Source: Trichopria drosophilae (Eukaryota > Arthropoda > Insecta > Hymenoptera > Diapriidae). Taken from it: a DNA stretch of 64,000 nt. The stretch covers positions 39,845,001 through 39,909,000 of the forward strand of contig CM059587.1 in assembly GCA_030407085.1 (NCBI GenBank). The letters run 5' to 3'. A model generated the notes under the pieces. It did not search any database. It had not been told where the DNA came from and saw only the letters and a program-made list of their open reading frames with translations. Both the position numbers and the translations under genes were made by a program. Positions 1 through 12,488 of this stretch are shown here, piece by piece; the first letter of the stretch is position 1, and the number at the start of each line of letters is the position of its first letter.

Positions 1-3000
1 TTGTATCTTAATTGATTCGAACACATTAAAAGCCGCTTATCATTCATAAATGTGTCTCTTTCAAAGTTTTGCGCCCATTGTTACTCGGTATCACTTTACA
101 TTTGAACTAACAAATTTAGTGTCCTCTTAAAATAGAGATCCATCTAAGGGAAAAAGAAAGATCAAAGAATGTATATATATACAATTGTACTGCTACCAAA
201 GAGCTCTGTCACCGAAAAGGGCTGAAAAATAAGACTCATAACCTTCAGAATCTCACTTAGATTGTTGTAAACAGTATGAGTAAAACCGAACCTATCGCTC
301 GGTATGACCGATCAGTTCAGTTAATGAAAAATACTTTTATAAGTTTCCGGGAATTTTCTGCTTGGAATGCAAATAATAAAAGCTTAGAAAAGTAAAATAG
401 GTTAGTTATTTTTGTATACTCCGGAAATGAGCACTTAAAGAATGTAGATAGGAATAAATGAAAGGGCGACGAAGAATATTGTGTGAATTTTCACGGAACT
501 GCGACGTTTTGTCTGTACAGGCTACTCATTCTTCGACTGAGAGTATTAGCATTGTCGAGGTTCAGCATATTAATTTTACGGGTCAATGTTCATCGAAGAA
601 AGCATTTGTTTTGTCGGAAAGCACGGCGAGGGAAAAATAGTGGTGCATTTTGAAGAAAGCGAGGTACAGTAAGGTGCTCGAGTCTGAATCGTCTGTGCAA
701 ATGCTAATATTCTTTTCTGCCAGAGTGCAAATCATCTTTCAAAACAAATTAAATAAAATTTTTAATCCTGAGCTTAGGAATGTCTGTCAAATATTACTTA
801 TTAATGGTGGTGGTATCGGTAAGCCATATTGCGACTGTTCTAATTTAGTCTATGGCAGGATCGAAACTGATCCCACTGTAAATCTTTGATTTTGGGCCAA
901 GTCTGTATATGATGCCTTACTACGGGCGTTCTTGAATAAGCAACATGACGCTTTGAGGTAGGTCGAGCATTCAGGTAACGCGCATTGTTCCTACTAACAT
1001 AATTCACCTTTTAGCCCCGTTCGTGCTTACAATGGCATCATCCATCGCAATCCATTCTACCGCCCTTCCTATCGACGTAACTGCCCCGTGAGTGGGAAAA
1101 TTAATTAGATTTTGGTCTATTAGTCCCTACAAAGTAGAATCTTACTCTCAGAGCAACCATGCAGAATGTAACTTGCAAAAATTAATGTAGGTTTTCCCAA
1201 AAATGTTGAGACTGGCGAGGGTGGACAAATCCTTTCTAAGCACTCTTCAACAAAGAATGCAATCATCTTGTCAAATTCAAGAACCAAAACTAATTAAAAG
1301 CATAATCATTGTCCTGAGTGAGCGGCATGCTAGAATTTGCTACATTTGTCCGCAAAAAATCTCTTTGTTCCGCAGCTAATCGCGAGTTTTAAATCGTGTG
1401 TCCGACGCGGCGATTCATTACTTTCGTCGTACAAAAATGAATTTGTTAACCTACTACCAGCCACGAAGGTAATTTAACTTTTGACCTATTAAGTATAAAA
1501 AAATTATACTCTTAGAATTATTCAGCAGGTATAAATATGGTCTAAAACAATTACATTTCATTAATCTATCACTGCAATTCTCCGATTTAAAAATGAGAGT
1601 TTTAAAAAATATTCTTTTTTTGCCAAACCTATTTGCGAAAGATTCTGCAATTTAAACAAATGTGCTTTACATTTAATAAAATATAAAATGATTCTTAACA
1701 GTACGTGTTATCCCAAATATCATCTTTTATAAAATATTGGCAGATTGCACGGCGTGATATATTGTTAGACAGTGAGGACTGAGCGAAATACGTCGGTAGT
1801 GGTATACGTGCACGTCAACCCGTCAGGTTGACATTGTAGTTGCGAGCTAGCGGAAGGAATGAAGAATTGCGTGAATGAAAAACCGACTTCGTAATGCTTT
1901 CTACAGCGACAATTGCATTCAACGCATTTGTTGAAAGTCGCTGACAAAAAGAACATCGGCACAGAATTATGACGTCGCACTTTCCTAATTTTCCCGCACT
2001 CGTGCTTCCACCGACACTAGGTACCCCACCGAAAAACTTCAGTTCATTTTAATAAGAATCGACATAATAGGTTATGTGACATGAATTTTGCATTGCTGGA
2101 TTACATAAAATTTCTTCTGAGGTCGTTTCTAATTAAACAAAAATGTTCCTGTTTGTTTGTATTTTGTATTTTTTGTATTTCTTAGATGGGTTCGGAGTAA
2201 AACTTTGTTTAAATAAGAGACAAATGAAAAGAGATCTAACTGGATTTAGAAGACGATAATAATGTGCACAAGTATATGTAACAATAAAATACAACAAAGA
2301 GTATAAATGTATCAGTACAAAAATAGCACAGACCATCGACATGATTATAAAACCATTGTTACAATTTTGTGCAACATATCGCGATATTGTACCACTGAAA
2401 GTCGATATTAATCATACCCACAGTGAATGTGCGTCACATAAAGTCACATCATATGTAGTCGGCAAAGAAGCAACAGTAAAGCGAAGGCGTTTAGAATCCG
2501 CGCAGAGGAACTTTACTGTAATGTACTGCGGTACAGTTACTAAATAATCAATAATGAAAAGCGACATAAAGAAGTAAACGTTTCGTTAGTCGAGACTTCA
2601 ATTGTCCTGGCGTCGTTTTCGATAATAATATGTTACATCCGATTTATTTTTTCCTCTAACAATGGGAATATTCAATTATTCTCTGTTCGACCGATCCGTT
2701 ACTCAGGTATTTTACAACATGTTTCCACTCCTTTTCCGTTGCATTTCAATGGAATTATCGAGATGCACATTCTTCGGTTCCGTACATTTCGAATATGCAA
2801 CCTCGTAAAGAAATATAATATATTTCTATCATAAAGGAATGTGAAAAACGATTCGTCAATCCCTTGGCCTGAGTGATCCGACGATGAACAAATTCCACTT
2901 CTATTATTCAGTAACACAGAACAACTTTTCTTGCGAAAAGTGTCATTTTATCATGTTTTCTTGTTGGGAGCCAGTACATAGATATTCTCATCATTCATAA

Positions 3001-6000
3001 CAAACACCATAGAATTTCTATCGTTGTGATATATGACAAAAACTCACCGATAGTGTCTGCCTTCGGTCTATTTTACCATTGTTGTATACTTTATTTTGCT
3101 TCTTTAATGGGAGCAGAATGTTAAAAATTAATTCCGGAAATACCTTGAAATACTGATCAGAGAATATCGGGGTTAGATGCTGCGTTATTTAGCTCAAATT
3201 TTTAGATCTATTATTAATATGTCATAGAAAATATGAAACGCAGATAGTTTCACATGATGTATTGAGTTTAGCTACTACTTTACTTCAGGGCCTTAGGGTC
3301 ATTATGCTAATCTAATGCATTTTGTGAAACATAGAAATTTACATCAATACCACACACTCTTGGATAGATGTATAATGGTCGTCCACGCGCAAAAACAAAT
3401 CTTTATCAAGGGAACTGCTGAAGCGCTATTTTATTTGCACTAACCCTTCTTCTATTATTTACGTAGTGTGCGGCGAAAGAGAAACGATGCACAAAGTGCG
3501 TAGATGTACGCGAGTTTACACAGTTGAAAGGATATTTACCTGGTGACTCGACATTCGCTACAAACTGCTCGTAACTGTTGTACTTTGCTTTTCACTATTT
3601 TATACGGTGCTAGTATTTCCAGCTAAAAGATGTAGATATGGTGTGTACCCTACCACGAGTGCCCATATTTTGTGACTATTTACCAGAAAATCTGGCATAA
3701 GAATTATTTAACAGCAAGTAAGTGACTCAAATGGGACTGGCAAGATTACTTAATAGAAATAAAGAAACCCTGGGTGTCAATGGATCGGTTGTCAATGTAA
3801 GGACTGACCTAGTCACCGGACGAAAAATTGCGGTACTTTTGGTGGCGAATAGTCGATACACTCATCCTCGATGGCAAATAGAATGATTCGTCTGAAATGA
3901 GACAGGCGATTCGAGTACACATCTGGCATTTATCTGCTCCAGCGATCACCTTCCGGATCGGTCGAACGTACATTTTTACCCAAGATTGCAAGTGAACCTT
4001 AAAGCTGCCCTTTACTGCGCGGTTACGAAAATAAGTATATGACTCTATTTTCCAGAAAAGAAAATTGCTCAACGCCAAGCAATTAACGCTCGCGAAACGA
4101 GAAAGTATATTAAGAAGCAAGGACAGAGAAAATAAGAAAAATAATATAATGGGAAGCTCTGCACGGAAGGTCTCATGAAAAATAAGCATGCTCACATCAT
4201 ACGACCAAAACTCATTCACTCTCCAACAAATTACAATGTTATATTTTCATTGCACTTACACCTTTCAAACATTTCAAATAATCGTCTCTTCAGAATTGCA
4301 CTGGCCATATTGGAATTCAAGTTATGAATTATGTTCCTTAAATTGCATTCACAGTCTCCAATGACATTTTAGGAATTACTAACAATGTCATCGGTGCTGA
4401 CTGCACAAAGACCATAGCCATATATGTATTATTTACTTTAGAAGGGGTTTGAAGACGGTTGCTTGAACTAACGTTGGAGTCTTAATATTAAGCGACCCCT
4501 TGCCAGTGCTGCTTCCTCCGATGCGATCATTAGTATGCGATGTATAAATTTCCTTACCCGCTCACCCTGAGGAAACGATATGAATAGCAACTATCGCATA
4601 AGGAAGATATTAATTAAACACATCGAATGGACGTTATTTGTATTAAGAATTATGGGAATGTTTCATTTTCATTATATTCCTTTTAACCATTAATTGCTTT
4701 TAAACAGAAGCTTCGAAATAGAGGATCAATCTAGTAAAGCCCAAGTGTTGACCTCCAAGTAATTTAAATCTATCTCGATTATCGTTATTTAAGAACATGA
4801 CTTAATCTCATAGCAAAATACTCAGCAATTACTACAAAAATGTATGGTAAGATCAATAATGATCACCCTAAAACAGTCAGCGAAGTTTCATGTAATTGAA
4901 TATAATGAGTAATGTGCAATCGACGTCGTTTAGGCAATTAAGTCAACACGTGTACACTATAGTGAGTTATTATTATAATTTATAGCAGCTGTTACAGTAG
5001 TTCAAGCATAATTACAGTTAATTAGAGATGCTATCATGAGTATAGCGTTACGCATTAATAAATTCATTGGAACATGATGAATTGAGTGTACCGTTCACAC
5101 TTACTGAAAAGTAAAGATGAAAAATAAATCTGAATATTTTTTAGTATTGATTATCTGGGATAGATTTAATAAATCATATAATTCAGCAATAATAAATAAT
5201 GTGTTTAAGATCTTTCTTTTACGACAGTTGCATCGCTATTCCCCTGCATTTTCTCTGGATTCGGAGACTCTGCGTTTCAATCGCAAGTACTTAATTTCCC
5301 GATTACCGTAATTCATAGTAATTCAACGTAAAATATGCATCACTTGAATCAGCAACATTTATTTGACTATGCCAGGAACTCGTAATAGGAGAGAGTGCAA
5401 GAAAGATAAAGAGGATGAAAGAAAGCGAGAAAGAGTTCAACTGATTGCATTAAGGGAATTAAGTTTTAAATATGCGTGGAAATATAATACAATATTAAAA
5501 GAGTATAAATTTTGCGATTTTCAAGCGATGTGAGAGTTCTTGGATTTCGTTTTCGTATTTAATCCTCGTCGAGTGAAACGCAGAGTCGCAAAGGCAAGAG
5601 AGTCGTACCACTCTTAGAGTCGAAGCAAGGAAAAGCAAGCGTACAAGGGGGTAAAATAAGTTTTTTACATCGGACTAGCCACTACATGAAATATCGATGG
5701 TTGCTATCGAACGAAAATCTCCACACAAAACAAAAAATCAATGAATGCTCCGGAGCTGCCACACTGTCTCGCACATACAATGTATTAAAACTTCACTTTA
5801 AACCAAAAAAATCCTCTGTTAATTCTTGACAAATTTTACACTCAAATACTTTTCCGTGCGTCGACTTATTACATACGAAAAAAAAGTACCAAATAAACAA
5901 AACGAATGTTCATCACTTAATCAAAGACAAAAGTACATAGTTCCTGAGAATAGATAGTTGCATATCGATCGTTCAAATACTGAGAGAAAAAAGAAACTCT

Positions 6001-6007
6001 TTTGTAC
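1..6007 (-). other. nAChRalpha6: Start of the intron after exon 8, running off the left edge
   Basis: No exon 9 (M3 helix, expected to start with the tyrosine-phenylalanine-asparagine-cysteine stretch after a completed glycine) is present on the minus strand. The longest open frame, at 3809-4219, does not resemble a receptor. There is a short TA repeat near 170-182. Otherwise I see nothing. Confidence 0.65.
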
Positions 6008-6094
6008 CTAACAAGGGTATTGCGTCGGAGACCTGGGGCAGGGTCTCAGCAACGAGATTCAGGAACACCGTCAGCGATAGCAAGATGGTCACTC
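6008..6094 (-). CDS. nAChRalpha6: nAChR alpha6-type alternative exon 8, copy 2 (M2 and TLPQVSDAIPLL linker)
   Basis: This second 87-bp exon 8 copy has the same phases and length as the copy at 12402-12488. It starts GA, completing a glycine, and encodes the identical M2 stretch [16 protein letters not shown], followed by a different linker, TLPQVSDAIPLL, and the first base of glycine. M2 lines the cation pore, and the linker contacts the binding domain during gating. The acceptor ends CTGTTTCAG but is preceded by purine-rich sequence rather than a pyrimidine tract. The donor is TTAG|GTACAA. Over the shared 16 codons it differs from the other copy at nine bases, all synonymous, which indicates long selection on both. 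It is the leftmost exon found, and exon 9 should be further left, outside the window. Confidence 0.95.
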
Positions 6095-9000
6095 CTGAAA
6101 CAGTCGTTTCCCACCGTTCTCAATTTCCCGTCTTTTCTTCCAGCCCTCTACATGAGAAAATGCATTACATTTCTGTTGTCAATATAAAAGAAATAATAAA
6201 AGGACGATTCGCATATCCCTTTAGCGAACGCAATCGCGTCGTTTATGTTACCTCGGAGTCTTGACTCTTGATGCACAAAGAGAATCGGACCTCGTTAGAT
6301 CACTCGTGGAAGTCAAGTGGCTACAAAATGACGAACTTTTTACTGCATGCTCATCTTATCGAGTTCGTAAAGAGCTTTACGACAAATAACGACCTGCATC
6401 GAACTATTAAGTCGCGTAGCAAATGCTTCAAGTTTACTAAATTTATAAACAGCTTTAGATTCGTATTGTAATTGTTTCTTTGACATACTAAAACAGTTTG
6501 GTTTAGTTGCCGAATGGAGACTAAAAATATCGGTACTTAATTGACACATAACTTTAATTCCCCTCACTTTCGAAACTTAGTAATACAGCATCCGCGCGCA
6601 ATGAGTTGCGACAACTTGAGTAATTGAAGCTGCAATAATTAAACAAAGTTTCATCTCGCCTCATGTACTCGCGACAGTGCGGTAACTATGCGATTTTGCG
6701 GATTCTCCCGAGAAATGCCGTCCTTGAGCCATTCGTCTTGAAAACGTCAACGAAATGTTGGAAAGTTTCCCGACAATAAGGGCAGAGCTTTACCTGAATA
6801 TCAGTATTTTGACGAAGCTCCTGACAGAATATCGGCAATGTTTTCAATATCATCGACGCGGTCTACTCATTGAACGCCTCGCTCTGAAGGGGCTCTAGGG
6901 AGAAAATCAATTATATATGTCATATTATTGTAGCGCGTAAATATTGTTCAAGGTTTTGTCTAGTCGATGAGAAATTCTCCGTAATTGACAGTGAAAACGC
7001 GAGAATACCTGACTTCAAATCGCTTAACGAATAATTATCACACGATTTTGTTCTAATATTGTTTCACAAAATATCGTTTCGCGGCAAGTCCAAAAGAAGC
7101 GCTTAAATCTAATGGTCGAAACGTGAGGCGGAACCTGAGTGGAGACATTCCTGAACTCGTTTTCCCTTTAAAGTTCTTTTCGGTCTTGCAACTTTTTTCA
7201 TACGTTGGCGAATTTCACAAGATTTTGCTACTAATTCTATTAGGATTCCACGAATGACCTAACGGTGGTGTTCCGATCCATTTTAAGGGCTGCGTCCAAC
7301 TTACCTGGAATACCGTGTTAATAGATAATGTTTACTTATTTCATCCACCTACTATGACATTAAGAACACCGGAATAATATAGACTGATGTACACTCCATG
7401 GAAAATGACAAACACATAAAAAACAACGATTGATTCAAATGATTTGATGTAAGCACAACCCCATTGGATCTTAGAAATCCAATAATAGTTGCGATAAGAA
7501 AATGACCTTCACATCGTTTCAAATCACAAAAGTGTCCTCACTAGTAGCTTTAACATCCATATGGGTTAACGTTTCCGTTTTCTCCTTTAACGAGAGTTTC
7601 CTTCAGCTGAGGCGGCGCGATAGTGGGCTGAGGAGGGGTGGGCGTGGCAGCAAAGGTATTACGCCTGGAAACCCAGAGAGAACCGGCAATTCCACGCTAG
7701 CATACACCATCTTTGCCAAATAGCTTGGCTTTGCGTGGCTGTCAATGCCTGGATACTGTACGAGATATAGATCACGGTCGCGTGCGCTACATCTGCTGGG
7801 TCACGAGGGACGACTCAACAGGCATGGACATTAACTTGTCAGGATCTGGTCGTTTGAAATTTTATTATACTGCACGTCGTATCAAATTGAGTACTTGAAT
7901 TTCCGTTAATGGAATGCTTTGGATTTTTAACGATTTCTTCTCATATTTGAATTCATTATCACTTTAGAACTGACAACACTTTACATGGATTTATTAAGAT
8001 CTATTCTGAGATACAAATTGATAAAGATAAAGAATTTTTCAATATGGTGGCTTGAATACCAAAAAACGCGAAAAACCCTAGCATCTAAAATGTTATTTTA
8101 AAAACTGAAGGCGTTGTCCAATCAAATGACGCTTCAGGGTCATGTGAGATAATATGTACTATAATGCCTTCTCAAACAGCACAAGACCATCCCAGGACGT
8201 CCTCAGGAGCCCCTGAGGAGCTCCCGAATCAAAAGCGGACATTTGGACGTCCTCAGAACATGCCGGGACGCATTGTGCTGTTTGGGTTGTACTTTATGAT
8301 AACGTTATGAATGACAAACCATTTAGAATTGCACCTGTTTCACATATTTCTTTATTACAATCACAGTTTTTGGACAATATTCAAGATCGAATAAAGAAAA
8401 AATAAAATGCAATCTTGTTTTATTTTATAATTTTTGGGCAGTTTTTTACCTATTTAAAAAATGATTAAAAAAACCATCATATTAAAAAATGTCTTATAGG
8501 GTCTGTCGAATAACAATTGGATAATTCCTACATTTTCTGATTTTTCACGAGCATTTGTGTTCATAAACTAATGAGCTTCATGTTATATTCTAACTATCAA
8601 TATCTGATGCTATATTTTTACTGCTATTGTTAAACCCATCGAGGATTTCTGCTGCTCTCATCACGTGCTATTAATCGTTTGTTGAGTTGCAAAGAAATTA
8701 CCTATTTCACAAAGAGACTCTGGATAGGTTTCAGTTAGTGCAATGAAATGAATTCGGGTCAAGTATCTCATTCGGATCCTGAATACCAGAGGACCAACCT
8801 GGCAGATTCTCGCCGTAGTTAACTTACACAATTTTTCACTAGAAAAGAGTGCTTTCTCTCAATTCTATGGCGCTTTTGAAGAATTTTCTAAATTAAGAGC
8901 GGGTTCATAAATGAGCCAATTATGAGGTGTACGAAAAGTGTTGTAGAGCAAAATTGAAGAGAGAAAATAAATAGATTTTCCAATATATGGGATAGTAAAC

Positions 9001-12000
9001 GTGTTATTACTTTAAATCGAGATAGCCAAAGAGCTTTTTTTCATTCCTGTAATTTCTTTTTTTATGTTCAAATAGAGACGCACATAATCAGTGAGCTAAA
9101 TTCCATATATTTGTAAATAAGATCTATGTTTTTCAATTTTCGTTTCGATGGGTTTTCGATAACTAATGATGGAATGGTTATGATTTACAAACTGTGACTT
9201 TTATTTCTTAACAATATTAGCTCATAAAAATAAAATTTGCATTGTACTCCTGGAACTCGTACTCAATTTAAACGACTTACTTCCACAGCATAATAAAATT
9301 CATTAGGAATTCTTGGATTGTTAATAGATTTGAATGAGTTGAAATGCGAAAAATCTGGTTCTAACTAACTGGCAATGTAATCGAATAAAAACTTTTTCAT
9401 AAAATGTTATTAGATATCTGGAAGTTATTTTAAAGCACCTGACTATATGAAATGTTCAAAGAATTACTTTTGAAAAGAATGGGGCGTTCAATCGCAAGTG
9501 TCGGTGTCACGCCTAACAAATCGTTTGTAGCTCAATGGGAATGCGCGTGCTGTACTCAATTTTCTCTACAAATACAGCTTCTTCAAAACTGGTGTCATTT
9601 TCCGTCTTTCCTTTCGAAGGCCCACTGGGAAACCGCGAGGCCCAGGTCGTTCTTGTAATCCTATGAAAGTTTAACGTCTCTAGTTTGGATTTAGTTAGAG
9701 CTGTGTCGCTACGCCGTTCTCGAGAGACCGGGAGAGGATTTCCGACATGAAAATTGTCGCCTTTCATGAGAGAACAACGAGGAGAGAGCGAGAAGGAAAA
9801 ACTAGAAGAAATTGGGGATATCGCCGGAGGTCTCGTGAGACGTTCATTTGAATCGCTACGTTTAGCATTTTACGCGAGAAATTAGCCACTGGACATAATC
9901 GACAACTATCGACGTAAAGTCATCTTATTACTATCCGTTTTAAATCTGCGAGGGTATAATGAATGCTTGAATTGTTTTGCGAAAGATGGTCCTCCAAACT
10001 ATCTACTTTAGAACCCGAAAAGCAAACGATCATTCTTTTTACGGATTATTATAGATCTTTCCTGCACCGCCTAACTTTTCTTTTCCTGCATATAATCCGA
10101 CGTGTTTGGGCAGAACTTAATGGAACCAGTTCTTGGGCGGAATACTAATTACAAATAATAAGAAAAGTATTCGATTACTCTTAGATAGGGGAAGAAATGG
10201 ATTCCGGCACGATGCACGTGGCAAATACAGTGCTTTATCATCGGATGACAATTGTATCTGACTAGAGATAAAGCTCTGCGTTCGGCAGCAATCCCGAAAA
10301 CAATACACGCTTCATTAAGACCCCGATGAGTCTCACACAATAGTCAGTCCACCGGCATTCGTTCCAATTTATTTTCCAGCGCTCGTCTTGATTCCGCGCG
10401 ATTGCTATCGATGTATTGCACACATGCGGCAAACGCCATAGTCATCCGAGACTATCGCGTTCGAAAGAAAGGGAAATTAAATAAAAGAAAAGGAAAAAAG
10501 GCAACTCGATGAACGGATTTTCATGGGATTACGACCACCCCCTTTTTTTCCTCTTTGCAAACAAAACCAGGAACGACCCAACTGCTCGTCCTGAAATCAC
10601 ACTCCTGAAGGCTGCAAGCTATCTCAATGAGTAACGATTAGTAGATATGCATTATCCACCCTATCGTCATCCGATTCAGATTTTCGATGTACGATTGATT
10701 TTATAATATAGGATTACAAATATTAAGAAAAAAATTCTTGTCAACATATTACCACTGAAATTACGTTGGAATATACTTAATTATATATTATTAAGGTAAG
10801 CCTAAAGCTTATGCTATTGTATAAACTATAGATCAAAAAATATTAGTATATAATACCTAGATCAAGAATGAAATTTGTCAACATTCCGCAATGATATTTT
10901 GTCCAATTAATCGAGATATTATGGCATAATGCAGTAATAGGCATGAAGTTGACAGGTTTCACTATCGATCGATAATTTGCACATAAGATACATATTCTTA
11001 ATATGGATTAAACACAAGTTCATAAAACATAAAAGATGAATAAAAGGCAGCAATATAATTGTAGAGCGATGATAATCACTTGTCATTTATGAGACATTGC
11101 TAGGTTTTGCGAGAGAGAGAGAAAATAAAAAAATATTAGCTACGTGATGAATCTAAAAAGCAGCATTATCGTCAGCAGGATATATAAAAAACTTTTACAT
11201 CCCTTTTAGTATTGTTCATTTTAGATTGTTTATTTTATCATAATATATTTATAATTGGGGTATCATTTAAATTGCCTCGGTGCTTTTCCTCTTTTCTTCA
11301 CTCTGGTCCTGCTTATATTTCAAAAGCAATTACTAATTGACGTTATCCGAAGTGGAGAGAAGCCCGATCACGTACGTAAGCGATCGTTTCGCTGTCTTGG
11401 AAAAAAAAGAGATCGTGAAAAGTTCATTTCTCCAACAATTTTTCCTCTGACGTGCATTCGGAGGTCTCTATTGTTCAAAGAAGGTTCTTCTTTCGTACAA
11501 GGATTTATTGTAAATGGTCCGCTTTGTTTTAAAATATCATAAGGATCTAAAGGACAGGCACTCGAAGTCCTACCGATGGGAACAATTTTGAAGATAAACG
11601 AGTACTGTCATTCGGGATAATGGAGGTGTAGAGAGGCAAAAAACAGATTCGGGCTCGATTTCACAGAGAGACAAGCGGATTATCACATGACAGACGCTGC
11701 GAAGCTGAGGCGAAACGGACGGATATTTGGCTCTGTGACAAAATAATGAAATAATGATGCCGGCCATTCTGTTTGCCAACACTTTACTGCATGGCAAGTG
11801 TTGAATAGAAACGGCCGACCCTTTATCCGATTAAGCAAATACAGGATAACTCTGTAACGAATTCCGTAAACTCGTTAAAATGCGATCTCACATGTTACAG
11901 CGCCAGTTACAGTTTATCTTATGAACAAGGACAAATTGCCACTTTCGAGAAAAGCTCGAAAGTCGAACGGATTTTACATAGTTAACAAGAAAAAAACATC

Positions 12001-12401
12001 AATCGTTTACGTCCGATCACGACCGAAACGTAACGTCGAAAACACCTGACCAACTGTCAATAAAACATTTGAAAACTCAACAAAAGGAACTTGCAAATAG
12101 TTTCGCGAGTTCGATAAAGTACAAAACCGAATTAATCTGGGCGCACAAATAATAGGCACGGCCGTACGTATGTTTCGTAGTGTCTACCACTTTCCTGCGG
12201 TTTCGAGTGAACCGAATCTGGTTTGGATGCCTCGTGAATGCAATTTCCGGCTTCCCGCAAGAGACGTGTGTAAGAAAGGGTTTCAAAAGGCTACGGGGTG
12301 AGGGGTTGGATAGAGAATCAGTCAAACGGATAGACAGGGGAGAGATTGAACTGTAAGATCGAGTAGGTGCGAGTAAGGGATATAGAACAAATGAATAGTA
12401 C
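6095..12401 (-). other. nAChRalpha6: Sequence between the two exon 8 copies
   Basis: This 6,307-bp stretch separates the alternative exons. It carries one compact inverted-repeat element (8173-8284), a short GA repeat near 11.11 kb and otherwise no recognised feature. I searched it for a third exon 8 (the reverse complement of the M2 codons) and found none. Confidence 0.75.
8173..8284. mobile_element. MITE-like inverted-repeat element, copy A
   Basis: The 112-bp element has terminal inverted repeats. The left end CAAACAGCACAA is matched by TTGTGCTGTTTG at the right end, and similarity extends about 35 bp inward. The interior is built from GAGGACGTCC-type and CTCAGGAG palindromic blocks. It carries no coding capacity and must be non-autonomous if mobile. 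It lies between the two exon 8 copies. A diverged copy in inverse orientation is at about 46.34-46.47 kb. I see no clear target-site duplication. Confidence 0.65.
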
Positions 12402-12488
12402 CTATTAGAGGGACAGCATCCGAGGTTGTCGGCATACTTTCTGCCACGAGGTTCAGGAAGACTGTCAGCGACAGTAGGATGGTCACCC
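12402..12488 (-). CDS. nAChRalpha6: nAChR alpha6-type alternative exon 8, copy 1 (M2 and [12 protein letters not shown] linker)
   Basis: The 87-bp exon starts GG, completing the glycine codon from exon 7, and encodes [16 protein letters not shown], then [12 protein letters not shown] and the first base of the next glycine. The first 16 residues are the pore-lining M2 helix, and the rest is the extracellular M2-M3 linker that couples agonist binding to gating. The acceptor ends TCTCTGCAG and the donor is ATAG|GTACTA. Entry and exit are both phase 1, so this copy can replace the copy at 6008-6094 without changing frame. The linker matches one of the known insect alpha6 exon 8 variants, as far as I recall. 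In transcript order it is the nearer copy, 7.0 kb after exon 7. A 145-codon open frame on the same strand here is in a different frame and is a shadow. Confidence 0.95.

Noticed and set aside
3809..4219. 136-codon minus-strand open frame with a hydrophobic stretch
   Set aside because: No similarity to M3, M4 or any family I know, and no good splice or promoter context. Treated as chance.
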